A stretch of DNA of 64,000 nucleotides from Prunus persica (lineage: Eukaryota > Streptophyta > Magnoliopsida > Rosales > Rosaceae). Position numbers and translations under genes: made by a program. Where the stretch lies: the NCBI RefSeq assembly GCF_000346465.2, contig NC_034010.1, positions 16,708,374 to 16,772,373 on the forward strand, given 5' to 3'. Shown piece after piece: positions 23,345 through 35,353 of the stretch. The number at the start of each line of letters is the position of its first letter. Within the stretch, counting starts at the first letter, position 1. The notes below the pieces were generated by a model. It searched no databases and had not been told where the DNA came from. It worked only from the letters and a program-made list of their open reading frames with translations.

Positions 23345-26300
23345 CTATCATATATCCAATTTCTTTTCATTTTCCCAATCATTCTTATACCTTGAATTTC
23401 TATTCACCATTTTTTGTTGTCTTGAATTTCATTCTTAGTATCATAAAATAAGATTCACAGATCCATGTATGTAGTGCTTTTATATTATTAGTGAAATAAA
23501 TCTTACTATACGTGCGTACGTACTGATGCATGACCGTCAACGATGTCTGACCTCCACTTAAGTTTTTCTTCACGTAACATATGTACCCGTTTTGGAATTA
23601 TCTGATACGTATCTTTTGAACTTTTTAACTAGAGTATACATTAGGGTACTTCATTTCACTCATTGTATATAGATTGTATGATATTTTTGTGGAATGATAA
23701 TTATTCTTTTGTGCTATGTTTCAGTTGTGGCAATGAGGAATCCAATCCATGCCTTATCTACTACTCTTTTGCTTGAGGAAGACAAATTTGACCTGATTAT
23801 GGCAGACCTTTACCTCCCTAATGTGGCTGGACTTCAAGTAATAAGGAGACTCAGAGAAGAATCCAAGCTGCCGTTAATTTGTGAGTCAATTGTAATATCG
23901 TTCTATTGTCTATGGGTGTGTATATAAATTTATACCCAAAGTACTTATTGTCACACTTTTGTATATCCCTTTCTCTCTTTATATAATACTTTCTAGCTTA
24001 AAGTGCAATTGATTTTTAGATACTTGAGGTTTTGGAGATTGGGATTTTTTATATACTTGAATATTGAAGAGATAGGTTAATTCAAATGAAAAGTAAATCA
24101 TGAGAACTCTTTGACATTGCAAGCCAGCTCGGCTATTGCTATTTGTTGTGATGTGCCTAACTGAGTACATTGTGATGAATTTATAGCATAAGGCCAGAGC
24201 ATCAACCAAACCTCAATATCGTAAGCTTAATATACATTGTTAACTCATTTTGTGACAACTTAAACTTTCGGGACTAGTAATTAATTGTCTAGGAATTAAA
24301 ATTGTAAGCGATATCTATAAGTCAAATTCATAAATGCAAAGTATATGAAATCTAATTAGAGATGTGTATGCCTAATTATATTACTAACTATTGCTTTCCT
24401 TTATTCATTATTAACAAACTTATATTTTCTCATGTCATATTCTTTAGTTATGTATGTATGTATGTATGTATGTGTATCGATTTTATTATTGGCCTCAACT
24501 TGGATGCAGTGGTTTCAACTGATAACAGAGAGAGTACCATACTGGCAGCTCTAGAGCATGGTGCTACGCATTATATAGTGAAACCAGTTTGCTTTAGTGA
24601 TGTGAGAAACCTCTGGCAATTTGTTGTGGGAGGCAATGAAGGAACAAGAAATCCTCACATTGTTGTTGAGCAGATAGGAAGTGTTTCGGGGGAATCTTCG
24701 TCATCCTCAAATGGGGATAGCAATTCCAAGAGGAAAAGACCATCACAGGGAGGGAAAGATTTTATATCTATCAAAAAGCACAAGGTCGAATGGACTTCTC
24801 AACTTCAGGCTCGGTTCTTGGAAGCCGTTTATTGTATAGGACTGGAAAGTAAGTAAGAGCTAGCTAGTTTGATTTGGTCATAGCTAGATTTTCCTTGGTA
24901 GTTAGTTAATTCTTTTTGGTGTGGTTTGATTTGGCTTAATTACTTGCTAATCAACTAACTTCTAGTGGTTATGGTTTTAAATTGATTTTCAATTTGTACA
25001 GAGGCTGTTCCGAAAAGAATTCTCGAGGTCATGAATGTGGAAGGATTGACCAGAGCAAACATCGCGAGTCATTTGCAGGTTTGTCTTTCTTAATGTCGAA
25101 CCCAAAAGCTGTTAGTTGCACAGGTTCAATAAGTACGTAAACATAATATGAATTAGAAACTTAGCCTAATTAAAGTATGTGAGACTAGTACTAGTGAACA
25201 ATTTTCGTGTGATTGCCCTCACACTTCATTAATAATCTATTTTTCCATTCAACAACCATCGATTGTGCATGAGATTTGGAGACTGGATATTATACGATTT
25301 ATTTGGTGCTTTCGAAAATTCCTTAAATACTTAGAACATATGGACGCGATTAATGTTTCCCCCTTTTTTTTTCTTTTTCTTTTTTCAGAAATATCGAATG
25401 TTCTTAAGAAAAGTCGCAGGGAGAATTGCAGTAAGCAAATTGTCCGTGGACCTCCCCCAACACACCAGACGTCCATTGCTGGATAAAAAAATTCCAGGAA
25501 AGAAACCAGCCACACCGGACAAACCAATATCACTTAGAGACAATTTCGAGCTCTCAGTTAACCCTAATGCAAGCAACCTGAGTCTCCTAGGACGTCGTCC
25601 TAATGAACAAGAAGCTACCAGCAGCGAATTCCCACCTCAATCTGGATACATCACTGGACATCCATATCTACCATATGCTGCATCAAAATTTGCTAATCTG
25701 CCTTTGATGAGCAGCACACCAAATGCTTCGCAACCAGCTGCCAATTGCTCTGGATTTCAATCAAACAATGCTCAAGGAAATTTTTCCACCACCAATCCAA
25801 GCCCTAAGCTCATATATACAGATATTCCATATAGCTTCGGGAGAAACGGTACAAATAGAGTTCATATTGGTACCAATCCTGTGCAGATGTACCAACAAAA
25901 GGCTCAAGAAACCCCACAGCCTTTCACAACTACTGGAAATGGAAATTCCAATAATGATTCAAGGAATAGTTCTAATATTGTGATGACCTCCTACACCAAC
26001 AACAGCTATGGTACTGGAATGCAAATGACTATTACTAGTACTGCCAGCGGAGGAAGGCTTGCTGGACACATGGCCCCAACTCAGACGGTGTTCAATAATG
26101 TAGACTGGGATTCAAATGGTGTCAATAATAATTGTGGTGATTTGGTGATCAATAATGGTACTCAAAATGATGATCAAAACAGGAATGTTCCACAAGTGGA
26201 TAATGTGGTATTCGGTTATGATTTTTCCCAAAAGGAGTCTTCATCATCTCTTGGATTTTCTGGTTCTAGCAGCAGCCAATTCTCACCAATACTTGCTGAA

Positions 26301-27616
26301 GGAAATAATGCTGGACAAGGCAATGTTAATGTTTCAGAACTTGATCAAATAGTGCAACAATGTGGTGCTCTTTTCAGCTCTTCCAACAACAGCAGCCAAG
26401 TTACAGTAGTGCACAGTTCTTCTAGCTCCACTGAGATATCATCATCATACCAGAAAGACAATGATGATGCATTTGATCTTAGTGTTCTCCTTCTTAATGA
26501 ACTTCGTTTGGAATCTATTAAAAATGATCAGGTATATGCTTGATTTTTTTTCATGTTACTGAGAAATTAGATTTCATGGTATGTGCTTCACAATTATCTT
26601 CTTTTTCGTGTGTAGGTAAAAGGAAAACAAGCCATCGATTCTGATAAAGACACTGATATTGACTTTGATCTCTTTTTGAATGAAAATCATTTTGGAACTG
26701 TTAATGATGATGATAAGGTATGCTTGAATTTTTTCTTGGTACTGAGAATTGAAAGATATAATTAAGCTTTTATTTTGACTTGATATATAATATTGGACAT
26801 TAATAATTTTCGAATTGGTAATTATCTTCTGTCTATTTTTCTGTAGGGAAAGGGAAAACAAGTCATGAATTTTGATCCTAGTGCAAGTGTGGTCCAAGAG
26901 AGTTCTCCCTTAAACAAAGAATCCCTTGTCCAGGCATGCAAAGCATCACCTCATATATTAATGCATTTCATAGATGATTTTATTTACTTCATTTATTTGT
27001 TTTCTTTAGATGGTGGCTAATACAATTTCAATATTAAGCTCCTTGAATTACACTTCATTTAAATGTGAGTGTGTGGGTGTGTGTCATTGGTTTTCTAATA
27101 AGAATCATTGCTTAAATTGTTAATACTCTAAATGCAATTCAAATAAACTGTTCAATGTGATCGACGGTAGCAGCATAATGGAGACCTCGTGGACCTCGAG
27201 TTCGATGGATTGAATATGGCATCACCAGAAAATCTCTCTCTTGATGAAGTATGTTCATTATGCATATATTTATATTACATGTCGAGCACTAGTTAGTTTC
27301 TCATTGGTTAGGTTAAGCTCAAGTAGTTAACGAGGGTAGGAAATTGAGTTAGGATTCGGATATATTAAGGGTTCGATCACTTCGAATATAACCAGAGAAA
27401 AAAAAAAAAACACATATGTTCATATGGGTAGGTTAAGGTAAAAATTGAGGACTAGCTAGTCCCACACACTGGTTTAAAAGTGCCTAATGTCATTGTATTG
27501 AATTTGATCAAAGATATATTACTTTGATAAGTTCCCTTATATATAATTACTTAACATTCTTTTTTGTTTATTGCTGACAGGATTGGGAGAACATTGTGGA
27601 GTCATTATTCAAGTGA
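22689..27616 (+). CDS. Type-B two-component response regulator (receiver plus GARP DNA-binding domain)
   Basis: Nine exons join in phase: 22689-22842, 23725-23880, 24510-24848, 25002-25078, 25389-26531, 26616-26717, 26847-26933, 27174-27248 and 27581-27616, giving 722 aa. Exon 7 would use a GC donor. The receiver domain (about 25-145) keeps the acidic pair D32/D33, phospho-acceptor D79, the switch Ser106 and Lys128 (IVKPV). A lysine-rich nuclear signal (KRKRP) precedes the GARP/Myb-like domain (about 188-250), which has [20 protein letters not shown] and ends ASHLQKYR. The long Asn/Ser-rich tail with acidic stretches ([10 protein letters not shown]) fits a transactivation region. Family members are nuclear and activate cytokinin-response genes after His-Asp phosphotransfer. 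The receiver is divergent from ARR1/ARR10 types, so the exact subfamily is uncertain. Confidence 0.88.
23294..23340 (+). repeat. (CT)n microsatellite in intron 1 of the response regulator
   Basis: Pure CT run in the 882-base first intron. Confidence 0.95.
24449..24475 (+). repeat. (TATG)n microsatellite in intron 2 of the response regulator
   Basis: About six tandem TATG units shortly before the exon 3 acceptor (AG at 24508-24509). Confidence 0.9.
27305..27412 (+). mobile_element. SINE-like element in intron 8 of the response regulator
   Basis: An A-box-like TAAGCTCAAGTAGTT and a B-box-like GGGTTCGATCAC are followed by an A-run (about 27400-27411), the order expected of a short tRNA-derived retroposon. 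It is shorter than typical SINEs, so it may be truncated. Confidence 0.4.
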
Positions 27617-28260
27617 GGGATATGAGAGAGAGTGATAAATCCTGCATACTGTGATGAAAAGTGATCTGAAGCTTTTGATGGAAGAGATTAGAGAACTCGT
27701 AGTATATAAATAATAAGAATGGAGTTTGCTTAAACTCTTCATTCATCTTCTATAATTTGTAGTTTGAACTGTTGTTGAATGTTTCTTTTTCTAGAAGGCA
27801 ACTAGCCAAGACTTAATTCGCAAACTTATTTGGTTTATAAATAATTATTAAAATGGCAGACATTTTAGCCAAAAATCTTGTATTTGTTTTCATATATTTT
27901 ATTGTATTTTCTAGCTGTTTAATTATTTTCTTTTGAAGATCTAATCCTAACCATTTCAATAGGTTAAAAAGAGATCCATCATGTTAACCCCTTGTTTCTG
28001 CAGGGCTGAGAAATTGCTTATCCATCCTTCATTCTGGATGTGGAGTCCAGTCTATGGTTTCAAAGCCTAGCCTCTCTCAGGACAGTCTGATAACTTCTTG
28101 TAGTTTCTTGAATTTTCTTGAATGCTGAATGGTCACTCTAATATGATGCAGATATTTAAGCATCAAACCCAAAACTAAATGTAGTTGGGTTGAAAGGCCT
28201 AAGGCATTATAGTGTAGAGTCCTGGAGATTGGGGGACTAATTTTTTTAAAAATTTCAAAC
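27617..28260. other. 3' region of the response regulator and spacer
   Basis: Probable 3' UTR and AT-rich DNA. No gene seen. Confidence 0.5.
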
Positions 28261-28370
28261 TTTCCTAATTGTCTGCAAGGGATAGGATGAGTGCTCCCAA
28301 TGGATATAGTAGGCATTTCCTAATTGTCTGCAAGGGATACGATGAGTGCTCCCAATGGATATAGTAGGCA
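28261..28370 (+). repeat. 55-bp tandem duplication
   Basis: Two copies (28261-28315 and 28316-28370) beginning TTTCCTAATTGTCTGCAAGG and differing at one position, so the duplication is recent. Confidence 0.95.
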
Positions 28371-28444
28371 AGGGTAGATAGAGAGGATAGGAGAGATGAA
28401 ACTGTAGAATGAGAGGAGTTATCTGGAACTTGAAGGTTATGAAA

Positions 28445-29035
28445 TGAATAATGTTACTTGTACCACATTTTTATACCACAATTGCATATCACCTTATGTG
28501 TCAGCTTATGTGTTATTGCCATGTCAATTAAATAGCCAGCTATATTAAAATTTCTTTTTAACCCATCCATCGGAGGAAATTTTTACATCTAGAATAGAGG
28601 GAAGAGAGTATCTGAACTAGAGAAGTTTAGGAATTCATATGGAAACAATAGAAAGTAATTTTCTTAATTCAAGGTAGGGTCATTGTTTTGACTGGAGCCC
28701 TTTGACACTTCCCAGGAGTTGTCCACTTTACTTTGGTTCATAACAATAGATTAGTAAAATTTATTTAGATCTCTTTTGGTTCATATCAATATATTGAGAG
28801 ATCTGGATTGTTGTTTGTGTGCCAAAGATGGAGGGAGTGGAGTGTAGTTGGAGCGGCTGTGGAGAGGCAAGCGTCAAACCCTAGGGTATTTTCTCGGTAG
28901 TTTTTGTTTTCGTTTTTTAATTTTTTGTTAATTAAAAATAATAAAAAGAAATAATAATTCAAATCACCTTAGATGATGTGGATGTCCACATTAACTGTCA
29001 CATAAGATGGTATACAATTATAGTGTCGTAGACAT
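28445..29035. mobile_element. Second copy of MITE family F1, longer and degraded
   Basis: The left end GAATAATGTTACTTGTACCA matches family F1 at 21818. The right part, read in reverse, gives TTGTATACCATCTTATGTGA against TTGCATATCACCTTATGTGT on the left. The extreme right end has decayed. Confidence 0.5.
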
Positions 29036-29483
29036 TTTTTGTAAATTCAAAGGAGACAAAGGACTAAAAGGGGGAGTATCTTCATCCCATGATTTTGTTC
29101 CGAACTATAATTAGTTCTAACAACCTAAGAATTTAGTTTCATGTTTCTTGTGGGCAACATCTAATTTATAAACAAAACAATGTCCTTTCACTCAGACAAG
29201 CATTTCACATCACAATAATTGTTGGAATTTCGTAGTTCCATGTATAGGTGCTTGTAATTTTGGGTTGGCCTTTTTTGGTTTGGTAGACGTCGGTAGTCCA
29301 CATTTGCAGCTTGTACAACTCAAACAACCGTGTGGAAGGCTACCTACTCTGTGTAGCTTGAATTTGGTCCAACCTATAGCAAGGGCGAAACTCATAATAA
29401 GAAGAAAAAAAAATGCAAGTGCTTGCCCGTTTTGACTTATTCACAAGTAGAATCGGGAAGACAACATGAATTCAATTTAGGCT
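29036..29483. other. Intergenic, no gene recognised
   Basis: AT-rich, with only short open frames. Confidence 0.5.
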
Positions 29484-29802
29484 TTAGTACTCCTCAAACA
29501 ATAGTCAAATTCCACATTGCACTCCAAAAGTTACAATGACTCATATTGTCTCATTAACTCATATTTCACATCTCACTTTGTCCCTCATGGTTAAGTCTGT
29601 CATTAATTCCGTCAAAATTAATGGCATAGCTCATGTGTGATCCCTCTAACTTTTTTTCTGCAGCGTAGGAGCCATGCTAGCCGTTTTGAAAAAGTGTTTG
29701 AGGGAATTGACTATAGGAGTAAAGTGAGATATCAAACATCGATTAATGAAGCAATATGGGTCTTTGTGATTTTTGAGGGATCATTATGAGATTTGACCAT
29801 AG
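29484..29802. mobile_element. Inverted-repeat element, about 320 bp
   Basis: The left arm (TAGTCAAATTCCACATTGCA, later GACTCATATTG) pairs imperfectly with the reverse complement of the right arm (TGGTCAAATCTCATAATGAT, then GACCCATATTG). Non-coding, old, likely a MULE-type MITE. Confidence 0.4.
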
Positions 29803-31814
29803 AAAGAAGTACAACAATTAAGTTTTTAGTTTATTTAGTTACAGACTTCCTAGGAGCATTTTCCTCTGCTCAAGTAAAGAAATGAAAATAATTATGTGTT
29901 ATAACACGAGAGTCATTAGATTTTGTCACCTAATTTATTCATCTGGTATTCAATTTAATTTAATTTTTTTCTACTCGCCTCATCGCTCTAGCGACTCTTG
30001 CTCTGAGCTCTTGGTTGAGCTCAAATATTTGATGCTTCTCTGCAATTTTTTCCCTGTAGTGGTCCAAAAAAGAAGTCTTAATAATTTAATCAACTTGTAT
30101 ATTCTGGTTAACAAGAATTCTTGAATATGTAGTCTTTTGCACATCAGCTTGTCATTAGTATGAGCTCTACACTCAAAATTAACTCATTTTATTGTGACTG
30201 ATTTTTCACTTATAACTTGACAAGTTTTAATAAGAGCTTGCTCAGTATGTGACAGTAAATATCATGTATTTTGTACACAATTTTTTTCTTAGACCTTTGT
30301 TCAAACTATTAGGAATTGTTATAGAAGAAGTTGTCAGCTCAAGTTTTCGTTTTGATCAATTTCATTGACACATAGGTATCAAATGTCAATGTTTAGCCGT
30401 AGGATTCCTGAGAAGCAAATATGACAGTGCATGCCTTACCACCTCATTGGATGTGATCAAAACAAGTTGGGAAGTGTAGGGATGAACCTTGAGGTATAGT
30501 TTTGTCTTGTAATTATTTTTGTTATTATTTTCAATTGACTTTCAGTTGCCAATGTCATTTACTGTTTGTAGAATGATTGAGGGATTATAAAATTCTATAT
30601 GTCATCTTAAATTCTATAAAATTCTATATGTAATTATTAGGTGGAAGATTATTTGCTTCATGTCCCAAATGAATTTGTAATTATTAAGTGGAAGATCAGG
30701 TCCTTGCCCTCCCTTGATAATTATGCAGTAATTGTTGCCTATATACTTTTTGAGCATCCATTTATTCATAGATTGTGTCGTGTGTGGTGGCAATTTTGTA
30801 TCTCAGTTATATCATGGAATTCTTTATTTCTTGTTTTAGTTAGAGATTTGTGAAGATTTATTCTCATTTCAATTTTGTAATTTGGTTATATACAGATATA
30901 ATGGTGTCTGAAGTGGCATTATATTAGGGCCCTAATGGAATTTTACACAATTTGCATCTTGATGTGGTAGATGAAGAAAGCTTTGGAGAGAGGAACACAC
31001 CCATTTGTACGAGGACAATGCTAATGAAATTAGTGATGCTAGATATTATATAGTCGGAGCAATATGGATGGATTATATTCAAAGTCATTAATCTTAGAAT
31101 TTATTTAGTCTAGAATATTTTAAATTAATATGTATTATTTAAGACTTGAAAATCAGTTGAGTTCAACGACCATATATGTATGGTATTAAAATATAGATTT
31201 TAAAATTAGTATGTATAATATAATTTCAATCATGTTTATCAATCGTATAAAAAAAATGTTTATCAATACCTTAATTCAACAAAAATGAAAAAAAAAAATT
31301 TATTTTCAGGAATTCAACCAAAAGAGTTTTCAAATTTTAAAAATTAAAAAATAGTTTTCAAGTTGTATACTAAACAAGTTTTTGAATATTGGATTTGAGA
31401 AGTCCTTATTTTTGAAAATAATCAAAGTTTTTGAGTTCCCTATTTAGATAGGATACCAAACGCCCTTGAATTTTCTGTTGAATTCAAAATTGACAAGGCA
31501 CAACCGACAAAATCCAAGGGCGATTGCTTTGGGCCTCAGAATAAGGGGGCTAAAATTTCAGGCTCATATTACAAGTGTTTTCTTGAGAGTCAAGATACAA
31601 TGGCTCAAGTAAAAATCACTGCAAATTCTTTAACAATACAATAGCATGCATGTGAAAAATAAAAAATGACCCTCATTTTTCTTTTCTTTTTCTGTTAAAC
31701 CACTCAAATAAATAGAATACTCACAAATTATTACCAACTAGTCTTTGGTCGAATGGTATTCGCCTCAATTTAGTTGGAAGAGATTTGATCATGTTTGACT
31801 CACTTGAATAGCAA
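29803..31814. other. Intergenic, eroded transposon-like DNA
   Basis: AT-rich. The stretch 30350-31110 has broken frames that look like decayed coding sequence (for example MKKALERGTHPFVRGQC at about 30971), possibly an old transposase; I cannot assign a family. Confidence 0.35.
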
Positions 31815-31967
31815 CAACTATATATATACAGTTTTTCTCCCATCATAATGTCCGCACGTTATTATCGTGCACATGTCATTGTAAACATGGAAGGAATCAA
31901 GGGGTAATAGAAAATACATGGCGTCCACATGATTATAAAGTCCGGATGTCCCTAAAGGAGAATTTAT
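31815..31967. mobile_element. Small MITE-like element between TA runs
   Basis: The left end (TATATATACAGTTTTTCTCC) and the reverse complement of the right end (TATATATAAATTCTCCTTTA) share an inverted pattern, and both inner arms reach ATGTCCG/CATCCGG motifs. Flanked by TA repeats, hence a TA target is possible. Confidence 0.4.
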
Positions 31968-32029
31968 ATATATATATATATATATATATAGTGAGCTTCT
32001 ATTGAGGGATTCCTCAAATAAGCTTATTA
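31968..32029. mobile_element. TA repeat followed by one end of MITE family F2
   Basis: A (TA)n run (31968-31991) is followed by GAGCTTCTATTGAGGGATTC, which matches the inverted end of the element at 10150-10545. Only this terminus is recognisable. Confidence 0.5.
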
Positions 32030-33785
32030 GGATTCACTTGTACAAGTTAGACATAACTTGTCCGTCCCTGAATAATAACATCTTGTATAAATCCAAAGGG
32101 ACTTCAAACCATTCAAAGTGATCAAGGCAAATACAGCATGCCTAGCGGTTGGAAATAAATTTTAAAAACAGCACAAAATAACGTGGTGTGTGAACAACAC
32201 AGCAATGAATAGGAAACAAATAAATAAGAAATATTAGACTTTAGACAATTCGGCATCTCACTCTCTATTTCCTTTCAGCTTCTGACCTTATTCCATTTCC
32301 ACATGGATGGGATATTTTCCGTTATATAGAAATATATGTACAGAAAAATAAGTTTTCGTATTATTGGGAATATAAAGATAAGCTTTGACTAGTGATTAAC
32401 AAGATGCTTAGCCATCACATCTATCATTATCGGATTAATTATAATTATTATTTTATTAAACTTAACCATATGATCTCACACACTCTCTTGCCACTATATT
32501 ATTGGCCCAATCATTTTACCTTCTCTTTCATGACCACTTTTCCGTCAAATCATGGGTTAGAAAATTAGAAACTTGAGCATCTGAGAGATTTTTGTTTTAT
32601 CATAATCTCTTGATCAGACTTTTCTCTTTTTTGAAGTTTTTTATGGTAAGGTTTAATGAGGTCACATTATAGCACCGCAGAATCCAGTATTTTTGACTTG
32701 TACTTGCTTTTGTTAGTCTGAGTAAAGTTCATCTACTTTATGAGGAAAAAATAAATAAAGATTAAGAAGTGTTAAACGGTTCATCTTCTTTATGAAGAAA
32801 AAATAAATAAATATTAAGAAGTGTTAACTGGTTCAAATCGATTAAAATACGGAAATTGAAAATGTTTGATTTTTTCTGAATTTAGAGATCAAAACAACTC
32901 TACGGAAGCCATTGAAAAAGAAAAATTCAAATTGGATTGGTTGATTTTGGAGGATTATAGACTGGGTTTTGAACCCTCCTAAGAAAATCAAAACAAAATT
33001 GTACATTTGAATGAACATATACTATTTATATATCACCTTAATGTCAAAACACTCAAGCTAAACCAATCGATTACAAGACCCAAAGATCAAAAATATAAGT
33101 CAAGTTTTCCCAACTCGATCCATCCATCCGATTGATCGGATGTTTTTAATTTAAGAATTAAATAAACTTTCCTCTATAAGATTTGAACTAAAAAAATACC
33201 AACAACCATTATTTTATTTTTTGGTCGAACTATCTATTTTGTCAAACTACGATGCTTATCAACCCTAATTTTCTATTACTCTGTCAAACTTTGATGATCA
33301 AACTCCAAATTTTTTTATTGACTCTGATCTGATTTTTCACCTGGACAGAGTGGTCAGCAATAAGGGCAGCTCAACGGCTGAGAGAAGAACATGTTGGCCT
33401 CGCAGTCCTCGCCGTGTGTTTTGTGAGCATGATTTGAAGCATGTAGAAAATTCATAGATGGTTGAAAAATGCTCGGCTTTTAATATCATAAAATTATTAG
33501 TAATTTTATAAAAAAAAATTCAGAAAAGTAATAAGCCATGCAAGTCTTGCGTTGCGCCCGCAACCTATGATGTGATGTATGTGTGTGATATATCTATTGC
33601 AATAGTGCCCAGCCTGTTTTAAAGTCAACTGCCCAAACGGTCGGCTATGTTTTGTGTATTTTGATATCTCATCTTCATGTTTATATTTAGTCTATTTTCG
33701 ACCCCACAATTCACACAACTTTTCTTTGCCCCTTTGTTCTTGGAAAATAATCCACAATCTGAGGGAGGTGTAAACTTATTAGGGG
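32030..33785. other. Intergenic, with a 52-bp tandem duplication
   Basis: Two copies of a 52-base unit (GTTCATCTACTTTATGAGGA at 32727 and GTTCATCTTCTTTATGAAGA at 32779). The rest is AT-rich without a gene. Confidence 0.6.
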
Positions 33786-34310
33786 TTGTTTGATAATTAT
33801 TTTATTTTTTATTTTCATTTTTTTTGAAAAATGAAAACGGAAAACATGTTTGTAACAGATTTCATTTTTAGTTTTCAAAAAAGTGAAATCTAATTTTCAA
33901 AATTACCCTATTTATTAAAACAACTTGAAAGTGTTTTCTTTTTCTTTTTTTGGCACTCTTTTTCATTCATTAATTTTACATCACTACATAAGAAATGTAC
34001 TCCAGTTACCAAAATTTGGTATTTGGGACCTCCCCAACTTGGACCACCCACTCGATTCTTGCATTTGGCCACGGACCCAATTCAAGCCTCGGAACATCCA
34101 AATCCAAAATTCACAAAAAATCATCTTAATTCCAAAAAATTCACTAAAAAATACTACGAACTCTTTGTAACATGCACTTTCATTCTAAAAAAAATTCATT
34201 TCAAAGTTCCACATAAAATTGAAAATTTAAAACTGAAATCAGTTACCACAACTTTTGTTCAGTTTCACTTTTTATTTTTTCTAAAAAGTGAAAGTAGTTA
34301 CCAAACAAGT
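33786..34310. mobile_element. Non-autonomous DNA transposon remnant with inverted ends
   Basis: The left end TTGTTTGATAATTATTTTAT and the reverse complement of the right end, TTGTTTGGTAACTACTTTCA, match, followed in both arms by TTTTTATTTT and TTTCA-type blocks. Such ends are frequent on plant hAT and Mutator MITEs. Short frames inside have no recognisable domain. Confidence 0.45.
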
Positions 34311-35353
34311 TTTTAGTTTTTAGAAAATTAAAATTAAAAACTAAAAACTGAAATGGTTATTTCAAAAATATTTGAACTTACCTTATTGGAAGTAATTTAT
34401 TTTTGAGAACTAGCTAATCAGCCCACATTAGGTTTGTGAAAGAACCAAGGTGGATAAAATGAGGCCTAAGACCTAATCAGTCATTATAATGCTGGAACAA
34501 AACAACCATATCTGAAATAAAAAGATGTGATATTTTCATTCAATTTACTACCAGGAATCAGCCAATTTCATACTATATATATACATATATTTATTTGAAT
34601 TTCTAAAAAAAATTATATGGGCTGTCAACTAATTAATTGGCTCAATATATACATCTAACCTGAGTGTGAAAAGTTATTTCTGCAACCACTATATTCAAAT
34701 ATATGAATGCCATAATTGGGAAGCAACAGATTTGTGACTGCATGACTTGGTTCAATTGGAAAGGATAAATTTACACCCAAAAAAAAAAATTAAATTAAAT
34801 TAGGTTAGATAATCCACTTTTGCCTTTTTAGTTACCCATTTCTTTTAATTTCAATGTTTCCTGAAAGGGTTTAAATCTTAAACATGAACCCACCAAAGAC
34901 ATGATGCTACTTATACCATGTATTACCAAGCAAAAATAATGTTTCTTCCAGAGGTGCAGATCTCATATAATTATAGACTTTTGGATAAGAATGTAAAAAA
35001 AGAAAAAAAAATTGGGTCAGATGGGGAATAGACCAGACCTATGGTAGACTTTTGGTAGCAAAGAGGCTAATTAGACTTTAATAAACAAATTTAAAAAAAC
35101 ATTAAATAAATCAAAACAAAGAAACTTTCCTGTGCTTACTTGTAGATTTAATGATACAGCTAGCTACCAAATGCATATCCATATATTGACTTTGAATATT
35201 TTTTCCTTTTTTGGATTTCACACCCTCCTCCCTCTTACTTTATATGCGTGCAAAGCTTGGATGTTAATTTCATATCCCAAACTCTCCCTTTCATTTTGCA
35301 GTTTTTGTGCAGTGGATTTTGAGGTAGAGAGAAAAACACCTGCAGATCCGGCC
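34311..35353. other. Upstream region of the U-box gene
   Basis: AT-rich spacer, with a TATA-like ACTTTATATG near 35237 about 115 bases before the chosen start codon. The reading frame is open upstream of that codon to 35132, but the extra residues do not look like protein of this family. Confidence 0.4.

Noticed and set aside
24362..24509. Hydrophobic N-terminal part of the open frame entering exon 3 of the response regulator
   Set aside because: This is intron 2 sequence with a TATG microsatellite; the exon starts at the AG acceptor at 24508-24509, which restores the receiver domain.
35132..35353. Longer N-terminus for the U-box protein
   Set aside because: The frame is open upstream, but these residues are hydrophobic and unlike family members; a TATA-like sequence lies within this stretch and the ATG at 35354 sits right before the U-box.
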